A stretch of DNA of 64,000 bases from Pedobacter panaciterrae (GCF_013204795.1 NZ_JABMKW010000020.1:1054001-1118000); one strand, 5' to 3'; shown: positions 44,728-54,655, numbered from the stretch's first letter. Program-made: numbers and translations. The notes: generated by a model from the sequence alone, not told the origin.

Positions 44728-44878
44728 TTCTAACATTTTGTAGCTCTTCAAAAGTCGTAAAAATCATCCATTAAACCTTAACTTATTTGATAATGCATTA
44801 AATTCTGAAACAAATGGTTTTAATGTATATTTTTATTTCCTTTGCTGTATCAATACTGCTATATAATATCGCTCCATT

Positions 44879-46855
44879 ATGAAACTTTTTTCCATTGCGC
44901 TTCTTTTATCGTTTTTTTCGATTAGTCATTCTTATGCTCAGGATTTTGAGTATGCAAGAATTACAGGAAGTGATATTGAATTAAAAAACACGCAACTAGA
45001 TAGCAATGCTAATGCTATGGTTATCAGAGAATTTGGCACTACAGCCGTACAGCTGGATAATGCAACCGGTAAAACCTACATTGATTTTGAATATCATGTA
45101 CGCATTAAAATATTTAATAAAGAAGGTTTTAACCATGGAAATATTGTAATTCCATTGAGGATATATCGGGATGATGAAGATGAAATTAAAGAACTAAAAG
45201 CCACTACGATAAATATTGTAAATGGTCAGCTGGTTAAAACTGAGCTGGATAAGAAACAAGTATTCAATGAGAAAAAGAACAAATACGTTTCGCTAACAAA
45301 ATTTACGATGCCCAACTTAATGGATGGAAGCATTATTGAATATAGCTACCGACTGCATTCGCCTTATATCTTCAACTTTAAAACATGGGAATTTCAATCA
45401 GACATCCCAAAGTTACACAGCGAATATATAGCCAATATCCCTGCTATCTATAATTACAATGTTTCGTTAAGAGGGGCGCAGAAACTTACCAAGCAGAATG
45501 CAGAAATAAAGAAGGAATGTTTAATGATTGCAGGAAATAAGATTGACTGTTCAAAAATGACCTATATTATGAAGGACGTTCCGGCATTGATTGAAGAGGA
45601 TTATATGACTGCCCCAAGTAACTTCAGATCGGCCATTTACTATGAGCTTTCTGACTATGTTATGCTTAATGGTGGCAAAAAAAGCATCACTAAGACCTGG
45701 AAAGATGTTGATTATGAATTAAATTCAGACAAATCATTTGGCACTCAAATGAAGCGAAAAGATGTTTTTAAAGAGCTGATGCCTCAAATATTGGGCAAAG
45801 CCAGCGATGATTTAAGCAAGGCAAAAGCCATTTATAATTACATTAGGAAGAATATAAAAATGAATGGTTTCATTGGTATTTACAGTGAGAATAACATTAA
45901 AACCGCTCTTGAAAAGCACTCTGGAAATACCGGAGATATAAATTTAGCATTAATTGCTGCTTTAAGCGCCGCAGATCTGGATGCTGAAGCCGTAATATTA
46001 TCAACCAGGGCAAATGGGGTAGTTAACAACCTTTATCCGGTGATCAGCGATTTTAATTATGTGGTTGCAAAGGTTAATATTGGCGATAAAAGCTATTTAC
46101 TGGATGCAACAGAACCCCTGTTACCATTCGGCCTGCTTCCATTACATTGTATAAATGGAAATGGCAGGGTTATTAATTTAAAGAAACCATCTTACTGGTA
46201 CGATTTAAAAGCCAGTCAAAAAGAGTCTACAAAGTATGTTCTTAATGCGGAATTAACTGCAGATGGAAAACTAAAGGGCAAACTAACTACTTACTCATTA
46301 GGGTATGCTGCACTTAAAAAACGCCAGCGCATTGTAGCAGCCAACTCTGTAGATGAATATGTAGAAAAGTTAGACGAACAAATGCCCGGAATAAGCATAT
46401 TAAAACATTCAATAGAAAATGTGGATAGCCTGGACAACACGCTGGTAGAAGACTATGAGATTGAAATGAAGGTCTTTGACAATTTAAATGCCGATCAATC
46501 ATACTTTAATCCATTCTTTATTAATCGTATTACTAAAAACCCATTCAATTTAAATGAAAGGACTTATCCTGTTGATATGGGGGCGGCAAGCGAAGAAAGG
46601 ATCACCATGATCATTAAACTTCCTGCTAATATTTCTGTAATTGATAAACCGAAAGATATGTCGATGGCGCTGACAGAAAATGGCGGGAAATATCTTGCCT
46701 CAACATCAATGCAAGACGATTCTTTTGTTTTCAATGAGATGCTTCAATTCAATAAACCTATTTACGAATCTGAGGATTACTTGTCATTGAAAGAATTTTA
46801 TAGCCGTATTATACAATCGCAAAAAACTGATATTGTATTTAAAAAAACCAAGTAA
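44879..46855 (+). CDS. DUF3857 protein with a transglutaminase-like domain lacking the Cys
   Basis: A 658-residue exported protein with signal peptide ending SHSYAQ. Residues about 55-215 are a DUF3857 beta domain (YIDFEYHVRIKIFNKEGFNHG). Residues about 300-430 have the transglutaminase-like layout, but where the catalytic Cys is expected (GDCK in the next gene) this protein reads GDINLAL, with Ile354. The later LLDATEP motif is kept. It is therefore probably not an active transglutaminase. It directly abuts its paralogue downstream (stop 46855, start 46856), so the two are surely co-expressed. The role is unknown; binding of a peptide or glycan is possible. Confidence 0.85.
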   Translation: MKLFSIALLLSFFSISHSYAQDFEYARITGSDIELKNTQLDSNANAMVIREFGTTAVQLDNATGKTYIDFEYHVRIKIFNKEGFNHGNIVIPLRIYRDDEDEIKELKATTINIVNGQLVKTELDKKQVFNEKKNKYVSLTKFTMPNLMDGSIIEYSYRLHSPYIFNFKTWEFQSDIPKLHSEYIANIPAIYNYNVSLRGAQKLTKQNAEIKKECLMIAGNKIDCSKMTYIMKDVPALIEEDYMTAPSNFRSAIYYELSDYVMLNGGKKSITKTWKDVDYELNSDKSFGTQMKRKDVFKELMPQILGKASDDLSKAKAIYNYIRKNIKMNGFIGIYSENNIKTALEKHSGNTGDINLALIAALSAADLDAEAVILSTRANGVVNNLYPVISDFNYVVAKVNIGDKSYLLDATEPLLPFGLLPLHCINGNGRVINLKKPSYWYDLKASQKESTKYVLNAELTADGKLKGKLTTYSLGYAALKKRQRIVAANSVDEYVEKLDEQMPGISILKHSIENVDSLDNTLVEDYEIEMKVFDNLNADQSYFNPFFINRITKNPFNLNERTYPVDMGAASEERITMIIKLPANISVIDKPKDMSMALTENGGKYLASTSMQDDSFVFNEMLQFNKPIYESEDYLSLKEFYSRIIQSQKTDIVFKKTK

Positions 46856-48763
46856 ATGCTGAAGAGATTATTACTTCTGATTTTTATTGCTGTTGCCTTT
46901 AAGGGATACGCTCAGGAGCAACCAGATTATAATGTAGAAAACATTCCTTCTGCATTAAAAAGTCGTGCTAATGCCGTAGTCAGAAACATGGAGACTACCG
47001 TAGATATGCGTGCTCCAGAGAATGTTATCCTTAATGTGAAAAAAGCCATTACCGTTCTGAATAAGAACGGAGACCAGGTAGCAGCTTTAGCGCTCTTTTA
47101 CAACAAGGCTACCTCCATTAAAGGTGTAAAGGGAATTATTATGGATTCTTTTGGAAAACCAGCCGGAAAGTTTTCCTTAAGCAACTTTCTGGATGAAAGT
47201 GCTGTTAGTGATTTTTCTTTATTTGAAGATGCCCGGATTAAGAGGTATAATCCTAATGTTTTAACTTATCCTTACACGATATCTTACGAATATGAAATCA
47301 GGTTTAAACAAAACCTGATCATCCCTGATTGGTATGCAACACCCTATTCTGATGTTTCTGTAGAGAAAACCAGTTACACTTTCATCTCCAAGCCCGATGA
47401 TAAAATCCGTATAAAAGAATACAACTACAAAGGGAATGCAGAGGTAGTAAAATCAGATAAGGTTATTAGTAGGACATGGAAGGTAACTAACCTAAGTGCG
47501 ATTAAGCGTGAACCTTATGCTCCTGATCCTGACAATTATCTTACCTATGTGAAAATAGCACCCGAACAGTTTACTTATTATGGTCATAAAGGAAGCTATA
47601 GCAACTGGCAGGAGTTAGGAAAGTGGGTTTATGATGACCTCGTAAAAACAAGACAAACACTTTCGCCAGATATTATTCAGGAGATGAACAACCTGGTAAA
47701 AGGATTAGACAGTGATAAAGAGAAGGCAAAAAAGATCTATGAATACGTGCAGAAGAAAACAAGATACATTAGTGTGCAGATTGGTATAGGCGGATTCCAA
47801 CCTTTTGAAGCAACAGAAGTGCACCGTGTTTCTTATGGCGATTGTAAAGCGCTGGTAAATTACACACAAAGTTTATTAAAAGCTGTAGGTATAAACAGTC
47901 TTTATTGCGTGGTATATGGCGATAGTTATAAAAAGAGTATGGATGCCGATTTTGCAAGCATGGATCAGGGAAATCATATTATTTTATGTGTACCACTTAA
48001 AAGTGATACCACCTGGTTAGAATGTACCAGTCAGGATAGTCCGTTTGGATATTTAGGAAGTTTTACCGACGACCGTGTTGTATTGGCCTGTACAGAAGAA
48101 GGTGGTAAATTACTAAAAACACCAGCCTTAACTACTGCTGCAAGCCTGCTAAAACGTAAGGCAGAGCTTAATTTAGATAAGGATGGTAATGTTAATGGCA
48201 AGTTGCACACCGACTTTAGTGGCTCCCAGTATGATAATTATCGTCGTATCATTAGTAAGCCTTCATCTGAGCAGTTAAAATTGCTAAAAGAAGAGTATGA
48301 TATTGACAATATTGATTTTAACAATCTTAAACTTGCTCAAAGAAAGGATAGCAATCCTGTAACCTCAGAGTCCTTAGATCTAACTATTCAGAGGTATGCA
48401 CCCCGTACAAATGACAGGATCTATATGGTACTTAATGCGTTCAACAAAACCAACTCCATTCCAGAAGTTAGAAACAGAACATTACCTGTATATGTGAACA
48501 GGGGCTTTACAGATGAAGATGAGATAATATATAACCTTCCCGAAGGATATAGTATTGAAGCTAAACCTAATGACAGGGAAATTAAATCGCCATTTGGCAG
48601 CTATGCTGTAAAGGTTACAATGGAGGGTAAAAAGCTGATATATAACAGAAAATTTGTTTTGAATAATGGGACGTACCCCGCTGACAAATACGAAAGCTTT
48701 ATGCGCTTTTTTAGTGACGTAAGTAGTTCAGATAATAGTAAGGTGATTTTTAAAACGAATTAA
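46856..48763 (+). CDS. DUF3857 / transglutaminase-like protein
   Basis: A 635-residue exported protein with signal peptide ending FKGYAQ. It has an N-terminal DUF3857 domain (YTISYEYEIRFKQNLIIPDW) and a transglutaminase-like core with Cys330 in SYGDCKALVNY, His374 in QGNHIILCV and the third position as Glu389 in WLECTSQD rather than the usual Asp. The C-terminal 200 residues are beta-rich. It could be a periplasmic or surface cysteine hydrolase or cross-linking enzyme. It follows its Cys-less paralogue with no gap. The stop codon overlaps that of a small gene on the other strand. Confidence 0.87.
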   Translation: MLKRLLLLIFIAVAFKGYAQEQPDYNVENIPSALKSRANAVVRNMETTVDMRAPENVILNVKKAITVLNKNGDQVAALALFYNKATSIKGVKGIIMDSFGKPAGKFSLSNFLDESAVSDFSLFEDARIKRYNPNVLTYPYTISYEYEIRFKQNLIIPDWYATPYSDVSVEKTSYTFISKPDDKIRIKEYNYKGNAEVVKSDKVISRTWKVTNLSAIKREPYAPDPDNYLTYVKIAPEQFTYYGHKGSYSNWQELGKWVYDDLVKTRQTLSPDIIQEMNNLVKGLDSDKEKAKKIYEYVQKKTRYISVQIGIGGFQPFEATEVHRVSYGDCKALVNYTQSLLKAVGINSLYCVVYGDSYKKSMDADFASMDQGNHIILCVPLKSDTTWLECTSQDSPFGYLGSFTDDRVVLACTEEGGKLLKTPALTTAASLLKRKAELNLDKDGNVNGKLHTDFSGSQYDNYRRIISKPSSEQLKLLKEEYDIDNIDFNNLKLAQRKDSNPVTSESLDLTIQRYAPRTNDRIYMVLNAFNKTNSIPEVRNRTLPVYVNRGFTDEDEIIYNLPEGYSIEAKPNDREIKSPFGSYAVKVTMEGKKLIYNRKFVLNNGTYPADKYESFMRFFSDVSSSDNSKVIFKTN

Positions 48764-48879
48764 CTTAGAAATATAATTCCAAGAGCTATTCCGATAATCA
48801 TGATTAGGTACATCAGAATTTCGGTTGTAGCAAAGCGTTTGTACTTATTCCAAAAGGAATCTTGTTTATGTTCTGACAT
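48760..48879 (-). CDS. 39-residue single-pass membrane protein
   Basis: A small reading frame of 39 codons plus stop. It begins MSEHKQDSFWNKYKRF, and the rest is one hydrophobic helix (ILMYLIMIIGIALGIIFLS). The ATG lies three bases after the stop of the NlpC/P60 gene on the same strand, as expected for a coupled small gene, and the frame runs with no interruption to a stop that overlaps the convergent DUF3857 stop. No family is recognised. The polar N-terminus followed by a C-terminal helix suggests a small inner-membrane protein. Coding status is inferred from layout and composition. Confidence 0.6.
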   Translation of the reverse strand: MSEHKQDSFWNKYKRFATTEILMYLIMIIGIALGIIFLS

Positions 48880-48882
48880 AGT

Positions 48883-49401
48883 TTAGTTTCTAAAAGAACC
48901 TGCTTTAACCATTGTTTTTTGGTAAGCAGGAAGGGTTAAATCGTCGACCACTACCCCACGGGTTGTAGATGCATGAACAAAATAAGTGTCGTTAAGATAT
49001 ATTCCAACATGATCTACAGCACCACCGCCAAAAGAGAAAAAGATAAGATCTCCTTCTTTTAACTGACTAATGCTTTTTTCTTTGATTGTTTCGGCCTGAT
49101 CGCGGGACCTCCGAGGTAAGCTATTCCCATAAATGTCTTTTTGCAATAAGAAAGCAAAACCTGAACAATCAATACCACGTTTATCTAATCCGCCCAAACG
49201 GTACCTTACCCCTGTCCAATCGTTAATAAAGCGATACAATTGCTTGCTTTTTAAATGAGACATAGCATAAGCAATCTTAGATGCTGAATTTGGGTTAGGT
49301 TTTACACTTGCTTTTCTTGAACCGCAGGAAGACAACACGATTAACATAAGTACAAATAGTACAGCTTTAACATTGTTTTTCTGCGTATTCAAAATCATCA
49401 T
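48883..49401 (-). CDS. NlpC/P60 family peptidoglycan hydrolase, lipoprotein
   Basis: A 172-residue lipoprotein (lipobox LSSC, Cys26). The NlpC/P60 cysteine peptidase domain spans about residues 55-165 with the triad Cys79 in RGIDCSGFAF, His131 in VDHVGIYL and a third His at 143 in FVHAS. Such enzymes cleave peptide stems of peptidoglycan (D-Glu-diaminopimelate bonds). It lies just downstream of mutS (5-base gap) and is followed by a 39-residue membrane protein gene. Confidence 0.93.
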   Translation of the reverse strand: MMILNTQKNNVKAVLFVLMLIVLSSCGSRKASVKPNPNSASKIAYAMSHLKSKQLYRFINDWTGVRYRLGGLDKRGIDCSGFAFLLQKDIYGNSLPRRSRDQAETIKEKSISQLKEGDLIFFSFGGGAVDHVGIYLNDTYFVHASTTRGVVVDDLTLPAYQKTMVKAGSFRN

Positions 49402-49406
49402 AGCCT

Positions 49407-52016
49407 TTATTGTTTTATTATTCGTTGTATTTCATCGAGCTTTAAAAGCGCTTCAACCGGAGTAAGTATATTTACATCCAGGTTGTTAAGTGTATCTCTT
49501 ATCTTCACTAAAACGGGATCATCAATAGCAAACATCTGCAACTGATAGGCCTGATTTTGAACCTTCTTAATGCTATCTTTAATGCTTTGCCCTTCGGTTC
49601 TGTCTATTTCAAGTTTTTTAAGGATCTCATTTGCCCTATTGATCAGTTTAGGAGGCATACCGGCCATTTTAGCAACATGTATACCAAAACTGTGTTCGCT
49701 TCCACCGGGCACTAGTTTACGCAGGAAGATCACCTTATTTGAGACCTCTTTAATAGATACATTAAAGTTTTTAACGCGGCTCATTGTGTTGGCAAGTTCA
49801 TTTAACTCATGATAATGGGTAGCAAACAATGTTTTTGGTCGCGCCGTTGGATGCGTGTGCAGAAACTCTGCGATTGCCCATGCAATAGAAATACCATCGT
49901 AAGTACTTGTTCCCCTACCAATTTCATCTAGCAGAATAAGACTGTTATCCGATATATTGTTTAGGATACTTGCAGTTTCATTCATTTCCACCATGAATGT
50001 ACTTTCGCCTGAAGAAAGATTATCGGACGCACCTACACGTGTAAATATTTTATCTATTAGCCCTATACTTGCAGCCTTTGCCGGCACAAAACAACCCATT
50101 TGGGCCATTAGAACAATGAGACCTGTTTGTCTTAATATGGCCGATTTACCCGACATATTGGGACCGGTGATGATGATGATCTGCTGAGTATCGTTGTCTA
50201 AAAATACATCATTGGTAATGTACTCCTCACCTACAGGTAGCCTTTTTTCAATTACCGGGTGCCTGCCACCTTTGATATCTAATGCTTTACCTGTAGTAAT
50301 TTCGGGCTTAACATAGTGATTTTTAATAGCCAGCTGTGCAAAGCACAATAGCACATCTAATTGAGCTATCTGGAAGGCATTTAACTGAATCTGCTTAATA
50401 TATGCAGCAACCTGAGACACCAATTCATTATATAAACGGATTTCTATCTGCTGAATTTTTTCTTCGGCTCCAAGTATCTGTTCTTCGTATTGCTTTAGTT
50501 CGGGTGTAATGTATCTTTCTGCATTTACAAGTGTTTGTTTCCTGATCCAGTCTGCAGGCACCTTGTCTTTATGGGTATGAGTGACTTCCAGGTAATAACC
50601 AAAAACATTGTTAAAGGCTACTTTTAATGACGGAATACCAGTGATGGCAGCTTCTCTCTTTTGTATTTCAACAAGGTAATCTTTACCGCCAAAAGCTATT
50701 TTCCTAAGCCTGTCAAGATCTTCATCGATACCCTCAGCTATTACGTTCCCTTTGATTAATACAGCAGGGGGATCTTGCTGTAATTCTCTTTCGAGTTTTT
50801 CTCTGATGGTTAAACATGGATTTAACTGATCTGCAAGAACAGATAAGAAAGGGTTTTTCACTTCTTCTGCTATCTTTTTAACAGATTCTATATGATACAG
50901 TGCTTTTTTTAGCTGACAAAGTTCCCTTGGACCTACTTTTTGCAACCCTACTTTGGAAATCAGCCTTTCTAAATCGCCTATCTGTTTAATGTGCGTCAAG
51001 AACTCTTCTAAAAGCGGTTCCTTTTTAATCAGAAACTCTACTACACCTAAACGTTCCTGTATTGGTTTTAATTCCTTTAATGGCATTATGATCCACTTGT
51101 GCAGCAAACGAGCACCCATTGGGGTTGATGTTTGATCAAGCACTTCGAAAAGTGTAATGGCATTATCGTTTGTAGAACTAACCAATTCCAGGTTTCTGAT
51201 GGTAAAGCGATCTAACCATACATATTTATCTTCTTCTAAACGAGAGATCGAAGAAATGTGCTTTAAATTGCGGTGCTCAGTTTCGTTCAAATAATGAAGC
51301 ACTACTCCAGCAGCTACAATACCGGTTTGCAGTTTATCAACTCCAAATCCTTTTAATGAAGCTACTTCAAAATGTTTGGTTAAAATCTCATTTGCATAAT
51401 CGTTGGTAAATGCCCAGTCATCCAAATGGAAAGTATAAAACTTGTCGCCAAAATTCTCAAGGAACTCTTTTCTTTTACTTTTCTGGAAAACTACTTCATT
51501 TGGTTTAAAGCCTTGCAAAAGCTTATCTATGTATTCTGCGTCGCCCTGTGCAACCAGAAACTCACCCGTTGAGATATCAGCAAAAGAGACACCTATTGAA
51601 TTCTTATCGAAATAAACCGCAGCCAGATAATTGTTAGATTTTTGGCTTAATATATTGTCATTGTACGCTACTCCTGGTGTAACCAGTTCCGTAACCCCTC
51701 TTTTAACAATTGTTTTAGTTGTTTTAGGGTCCTCAAGCTGGTCGCAAATAGCCACTCTCTGGCCTGCCCTAACTAACTTAGAAAGATAATTATCTAATGA
51801 ATGATGGGGAAAACCAGCTAATTCCAAAGCACCATTTGGCCCTGTACCTCTTCTGGTAAGAACGATACCTAATATCTGAGCTGTTTTAACCGCATCCTCG
51901 CCAAATGTTTCATAGAAATCGCCAACCCTAAATAGTAATAATGCTCCGGGATACTTTGCTTTGATCGCATTGTATTGTTGCATTAACGGGGTTTCTTTAG
52001 TATTATCTTTAGCCAA
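49407..52016 (-). CDS. mutS: DNA mismatch repair protein MutS (TTG start)
   Basis: An 869-residue mismatch-recognition ATPase. The mismatch-binding Phe-x-Glu motif is in LLFRVGDFYETFGEDA. The ATPase has Walker A GPNMSGKSAILRQ and Walker B LILLDEIGRGTSTYDG, with the dimer-interface THYHELNEL. The start is TTG at 52016: the frame upstream meets a stop 11 codons earlier with no ATG or GTG, and residues 1-12 (MAKDNTKETPLM) match the usual N-terminus of Bacteroidota MutS. The ATG at codon 12 would cut into the conserved start. No mutL is nearby. Confidence 0.97.
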   Translation of the reverse strand: MAKDNTKETPLMQQYNAIKAKYPGALLLFRVGDFYETFGEDAVKTAQILGIVLTRRGTGPNGALELAGFPHHSLDNYLSKLVRAGQRVAICDQLEDPKTTKTIVKRGVTELVTPGVAYNDNILSQKSNNYLAAVYFDKNSIGVSFADISTGEFLVAQGDAEYIDKLLQGFKPNEVVFQKSKRKEFLENFGDKFYTFHLDDWAFTNDYANEILTKHFEVASLKGFGVDKLQTGIVAAGVVLHYLNETEHRNLKHISSISRLEEDKYVWLDRFTIRNLELVSSTNDNAITLFEVLDQTSTPMGARLLHKWIIMPLKELKPIQERLGVVEFLIKKEPLLEEFLTHIKQIGDLERLISKVGLQKVGPRELCQLKKALYHIESVKKIAEEVKNPFLSVLADQLNPCLTIREKLERELQQDPPAVLIKGNVIAEGIDEDLDRLRKIAFGGKDYLVEIQKREAAITGIPSLKVAFNNVFGYYLEVTHTHKDKVPADWIRKQTLVNAERYITPELKQYEEQILGAEEKIQQIEIRLYNELVSQVAAYIKQIQLNAFQIAQLDVLLCFAQLAIKNHYVKPEITTGKALDIKGGRHPVIEKRLPVGEEYITNDVFLDNDTQQIIIITGPNMSGKSAILRQTGLIVLMAQMGCFVPAKAASIGLIDKIFTRVGASDNLSSGESTFMVEMNETASILNNISDNSLILLDEIGRGTSTYDGISIAWAIAEFLHTHPTARPKTLFATHYHELNELANTMSRVKNFNVSIKEVSNKVIFLRKLVPGGSEHSFGIHVAKMAGMPPKLINRANEILKKLEIDRTEGQSIKDSIKKVQNQAYQLQMFAIDDPVLVKIRDTLNNLDVNILTPVEALLKLDEIQRIIKQ

Positions 52017-52102
52017 AATGATTCTGTTTACAAAATCGTAAAGATACTATCTTGATGTGTAGGCTTTATGATTTGTTGAAAATTTAAAAAATGTTTATAG
52101 GT

Positions 52103-52828
52103 TTAAAGCCTGGCAATGTAAGAAAGGAATAAATCCAGTGCTTCTCTTTTCTTTTCGGTAAGATCAAAATCGAGTTTATGAAAAAGGTAATCATTCAAAT
52201 CAAAATCATCCCGGGCAGGCAAGTCTTTTAACAGCTCTGCACGATGACCTAACCCAAAAGCCAGTGCTTTGTTAAATTCATCAATAAAAGATTGAGGAAT
52301 AGTTTTGTTGGCAACCCAGGCGGCATAAACAAATGGCAGGCCTGTAAAATCCATCCATTGCTGCCCCATATCATAAGCAAAAGCATAATAAGCCTTTTTA
52401 CCAAAAGTTCTGTCGCCTATTAATACTATTGCATCAGTTTTTGCATCGATATCTGTAGTAAATTCTACATCCAGTTTCCAGTAAAATTTCAACAATACTT
52501 TTGCAAGATTATTTGAGGTACGGGAATGACTATCTAATCTTACCGTTTTAATTTCTGAAACTTCAACATCGCTAAAAATAAATACAGAATTTACTGCACC
52601 AATTGATCCAATACAGTAATCTGCAACGATGTTAGCATTAGGTACATGCGGTATAGCAGCAACAGGAATTAATCCTATATCAACTTGGTTATTAATTAGC
52701 TTAGCAGCACAATCTGAGGGTATATCTAAACTTAGATCTATCTTATTTAGAATTTCCGAATGTTCAATTCCGTAAATGAAGGGCTTAGTATTTGTATAGG
52801 AAACTGCAGATATTTTAATATTACTCAA
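52103..52828 (-). CDS. mqnA: chorismate dehydratase MqnA, futalosine pathway (TTG start)
   Basis: A 241-residue periplasmic-binding-protein-fold enzyme. MqnA/MqnD-type features are ISAVSYTNTKPFIYGIEH at the start, DIGLIPVAAIPHV and LVLIGDRTFGK-like IVLIGDRTFGKKAYYA, which fit chorismate dehydratase. Its product, 3-enolpyruvyl-benzoate, is the substrate of MqnE, encoded two genes upstream in the same operon. The start codon is TTG at 52828; no ATG or GTG is available near the N-terminus. The gap to the phosphatase gene is 5 bases. Confidence 0.88.
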   Translation of the reverse strand: MSNIKISAVSYTNTKPFIYGIEHSEILNKIDLSLDIPSDCAAKLINNQVDIGLIPVAAIPHVPNANIVADYCIGSIGAVNSVFIFSDVEVSEIKTVRLDSHSRTSNNLAKVLLKFYWKLDVEFTTDIDAKTDAIVLIGDRTFGKKAYYAFAYDMGQQWMDFTGLPFVYAAWVANKTIPQSFIDEFNKALAFGLGHRAELLKDLPARDDFDLNDYLFHKLDFDLTEKKREALDLFLSYIARL

Positions 52829-52833
52829 AGGAA

Positions 52834-53445
52834 TTATTTTAAATGGTCGGTATTATTAAACTCAACGATGTCAAATTTATCGCCAGTGAGTTCAACTTTA
52901 TAAAGTGTTGTATTTTGGTGCGGGAAATCTCCCATTTCGGACAAAGGTTTATTCATCAGCAAGCACAGCAATAAACGCATTGCACGACCATGCATGCAAA
53001 TCAAGATCAGTTTTTCTTCTTTTTTGGATTTGATCAGGTCTACCGCTTCTTTAAGTCTGGCTAAAACCTGGTTAGGGCTTTCTCCACCTTCAAAATGTGC
53101 GTCATAATCGCCTTCGTCCCAAGCTGTAACTATAGCTTTAAACGCTGTTATTGCATTATCATCATTAGGCTTTCCTTCCCACTTGCCCCATGCAAGCTCA
53201 TCTAAACCTGCAACCTGTTCCCATGGAATTCCGGCATCAATAAATCCCTGAACCGTTTGATGTGTACGCTTTAGTTTTGACGTATAAATCTTTTCAAAGG
53301 GGACATTTTTATACATTGCATAAAAAGCAGCAGCCTGACTGCGTCCGGTGTCGTTAAGATCGCTGTTTATTCCCCTGCCCTGTACAATTCCTAGTTTATT
53401 TAATTCTGTTTCACCATGCCTGATGATGTATATTTCCTTATCCAT
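52834..53445 (-). CDS. histidine phosphatase family protein
   Basis: A 203-residue protein with the phosphohistidine motif IIRHGETELN at residues 6-15, the second Arg/Glu region KRTHQTVQGF and the later catalytic His in ICMHGRAMRLLL. The branch resembles CobC/GpmB-like phosphatases. It sits between mqnE and mqnA, with its ATG overlapping the mqnE stop (TAATG), so it is co-expressed with menaquinone genes. None of the known futalosine steps needs such a phosphatase, so a link to the pathway is a guess. Confidence 0.88.
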   Translation of the reverse strand: MDKEIYIIRHGETELNKLGIVQGRGINSDLNDTGRSQAAAFYAMYKNVPFEKIYTSKLKRTHQTVQGFIDAGIPWEQVAGLDELAWGKWEGKPNDDNAITAFKAIVTAWDEGDYDAHFEGGESPNQVLARLKEAVDLIKSKKEEKLILICMHGRAMRLLLCLLMNKPLSEMGDFPHQNTTLYKVELTGDKFDIVEFNNTDHLK

Positions 53446-54638
53446 TAGTTAATTACGGGTAATTTGTAGTATTGAGGTTTCACTTCATCCTCAAAAACGA
53501 AATCAGTGTAATCGGTTACAACATTATATAAAGTATCTCTTTCAATGGGTTTACGTTTTACCTGTTTTATGAGATTTACGAGGTCTTGTGTACTCATTGC
53601 AGGAGTTTGCTCTTCGGCGCCTGCCATTGAATAGATCTTAGTGGTATCATCTAACGTACCATCTATATCGTCTACCCCAAAGTTTAATGAAAGTTGAGCA
53701 GTTTGTCTGCTGATCATTGCCCAATAGGCTTTAATATGATCAAAGTTATCCATGTAAATACGCGCAATTGCATAATTCCTCAAGTCTTCAATTACAGATA
53801 CTTCCGGCACATTACTCATCTGGTTGTGCTGATTTCTGAATTTAAGCGGAATAAAAGTTTGGAAACCACCTGTCTTATCCTGCAACTGACGTAATTGCTC
53901 CATGTGATCTACACGATGTTCATATTTTTCGATATGTCCATATAACATAGTTGCGTTAGAACGCATCCCCAGCTTATGCCATTCTTCATGTATAGCCAAC
54001 CATTGTTCGCCGGTACATTTATCTTTAGATATAAGGTCTCTTACCTCAGGATGAAAGATCTCTGCCCCTCCTCCTGGAATTGACTCTAATCCGGCCTCTT
54101 TCATTAATTTCATGCCAGTGGCATAGTCAATTTTAGCCTTTTTAAATATATAATGATATTCTACGGGTGTTAATGCTTTAACATGAAGTTCAGGACGGTG
54201 TTTTTTTATTGCGCTAAAAAGTGCTGAATAAAAAGCAACATCGTATTGAGGTAAAACTCCACCTACTATATGTACTTCTGTAACAGGTTCGTTGTCGTAC
54301 TTTTTAACCACATCAAGCATTTCCTCCATCGTTAGGGCCCAGCCTTCTTCCTTCTGCTTAATTAAGCGAGAATATGAACAGAATTTACAGTCGTAAACAC
54401 AAAGGTTAGTCGGCTCTAAATGAAAATTACGGTTAAAATAGGTTTTATCACCGTGCTTTTGCTCTCTTATGTGATTTGCTAAGGTACCCAGGTACCCAAG
54501 TTCGGCATGTTCATAAAGATAAACACCCTCGTCAAAAGTAATCCTTTCTTGATTTTGTACCTTTTGTGCAATTGCTTTAAGTGCCCCAGGCAGATCTGGA
54601 TCGTTTAAAATCAGAGCTAGTTTTGAAGTAGTATCCAT
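53445..54638 (-). CDS. mqnE: aminofutalosine synthase MqnE (radical SAM)
   Basis: A 397-residue radical SAM enzyme. The cluster motif CxxxCxxC is CVYDCKFCSYSR, preceded by RNFHLEPTNLC. Family motifs EVHIVGGVLP, ESIPGGGAEIF, NATMLYGHIEKYEHRVDH and KAYWAMISRQTAQLSLNFGVDDIDGT mark MqnE rather than MqnC. It joins 3-enolpyruvyl-benzoate to SAM to make aminofutalosine. It leads the mqnE-phosphatase-mqnA operon and has a -7 promoter box about 18 bases upstream. Confidence 0.93.
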   Translation of the reverse strand: MDTTSKLALILNDPDLPGALKAIAQKVQNQERITFDEGVYLYEHAELGYLGTLANHIREQKHGDKTYFNRNFHLEPTNLCVYDCKFCSYSRLIKQKEEGWALTMEEMLDVVKKYDNEPVTEVHIVGGVLPQYDVAFYSALFSAIKKHRPELHVKALTPVEYHYIFKKAKIDYATGMKLMKEAGLESIPGGGAEIFHPEVRDLISKDKCTGEQWLAIHEEWHKLGMRSNATMLYGHIEKYEHRVDHMEQLRQLQDKTGGFQTFIPLKFRNQHNQMSNVPEVSVIEDLRNYAIARIYMDNFDHIKAYWAMISRQTAQLSLNFGVDDIDGTLDDTTKIYSMAGAEEQTPAMSTQDLVNLIKQVKRKPIERDTLYNVVTDYTDFVFEDEVKPQYYKLPVIN

Positions 54639-54655
54639 TTATAACGTATAATGAA

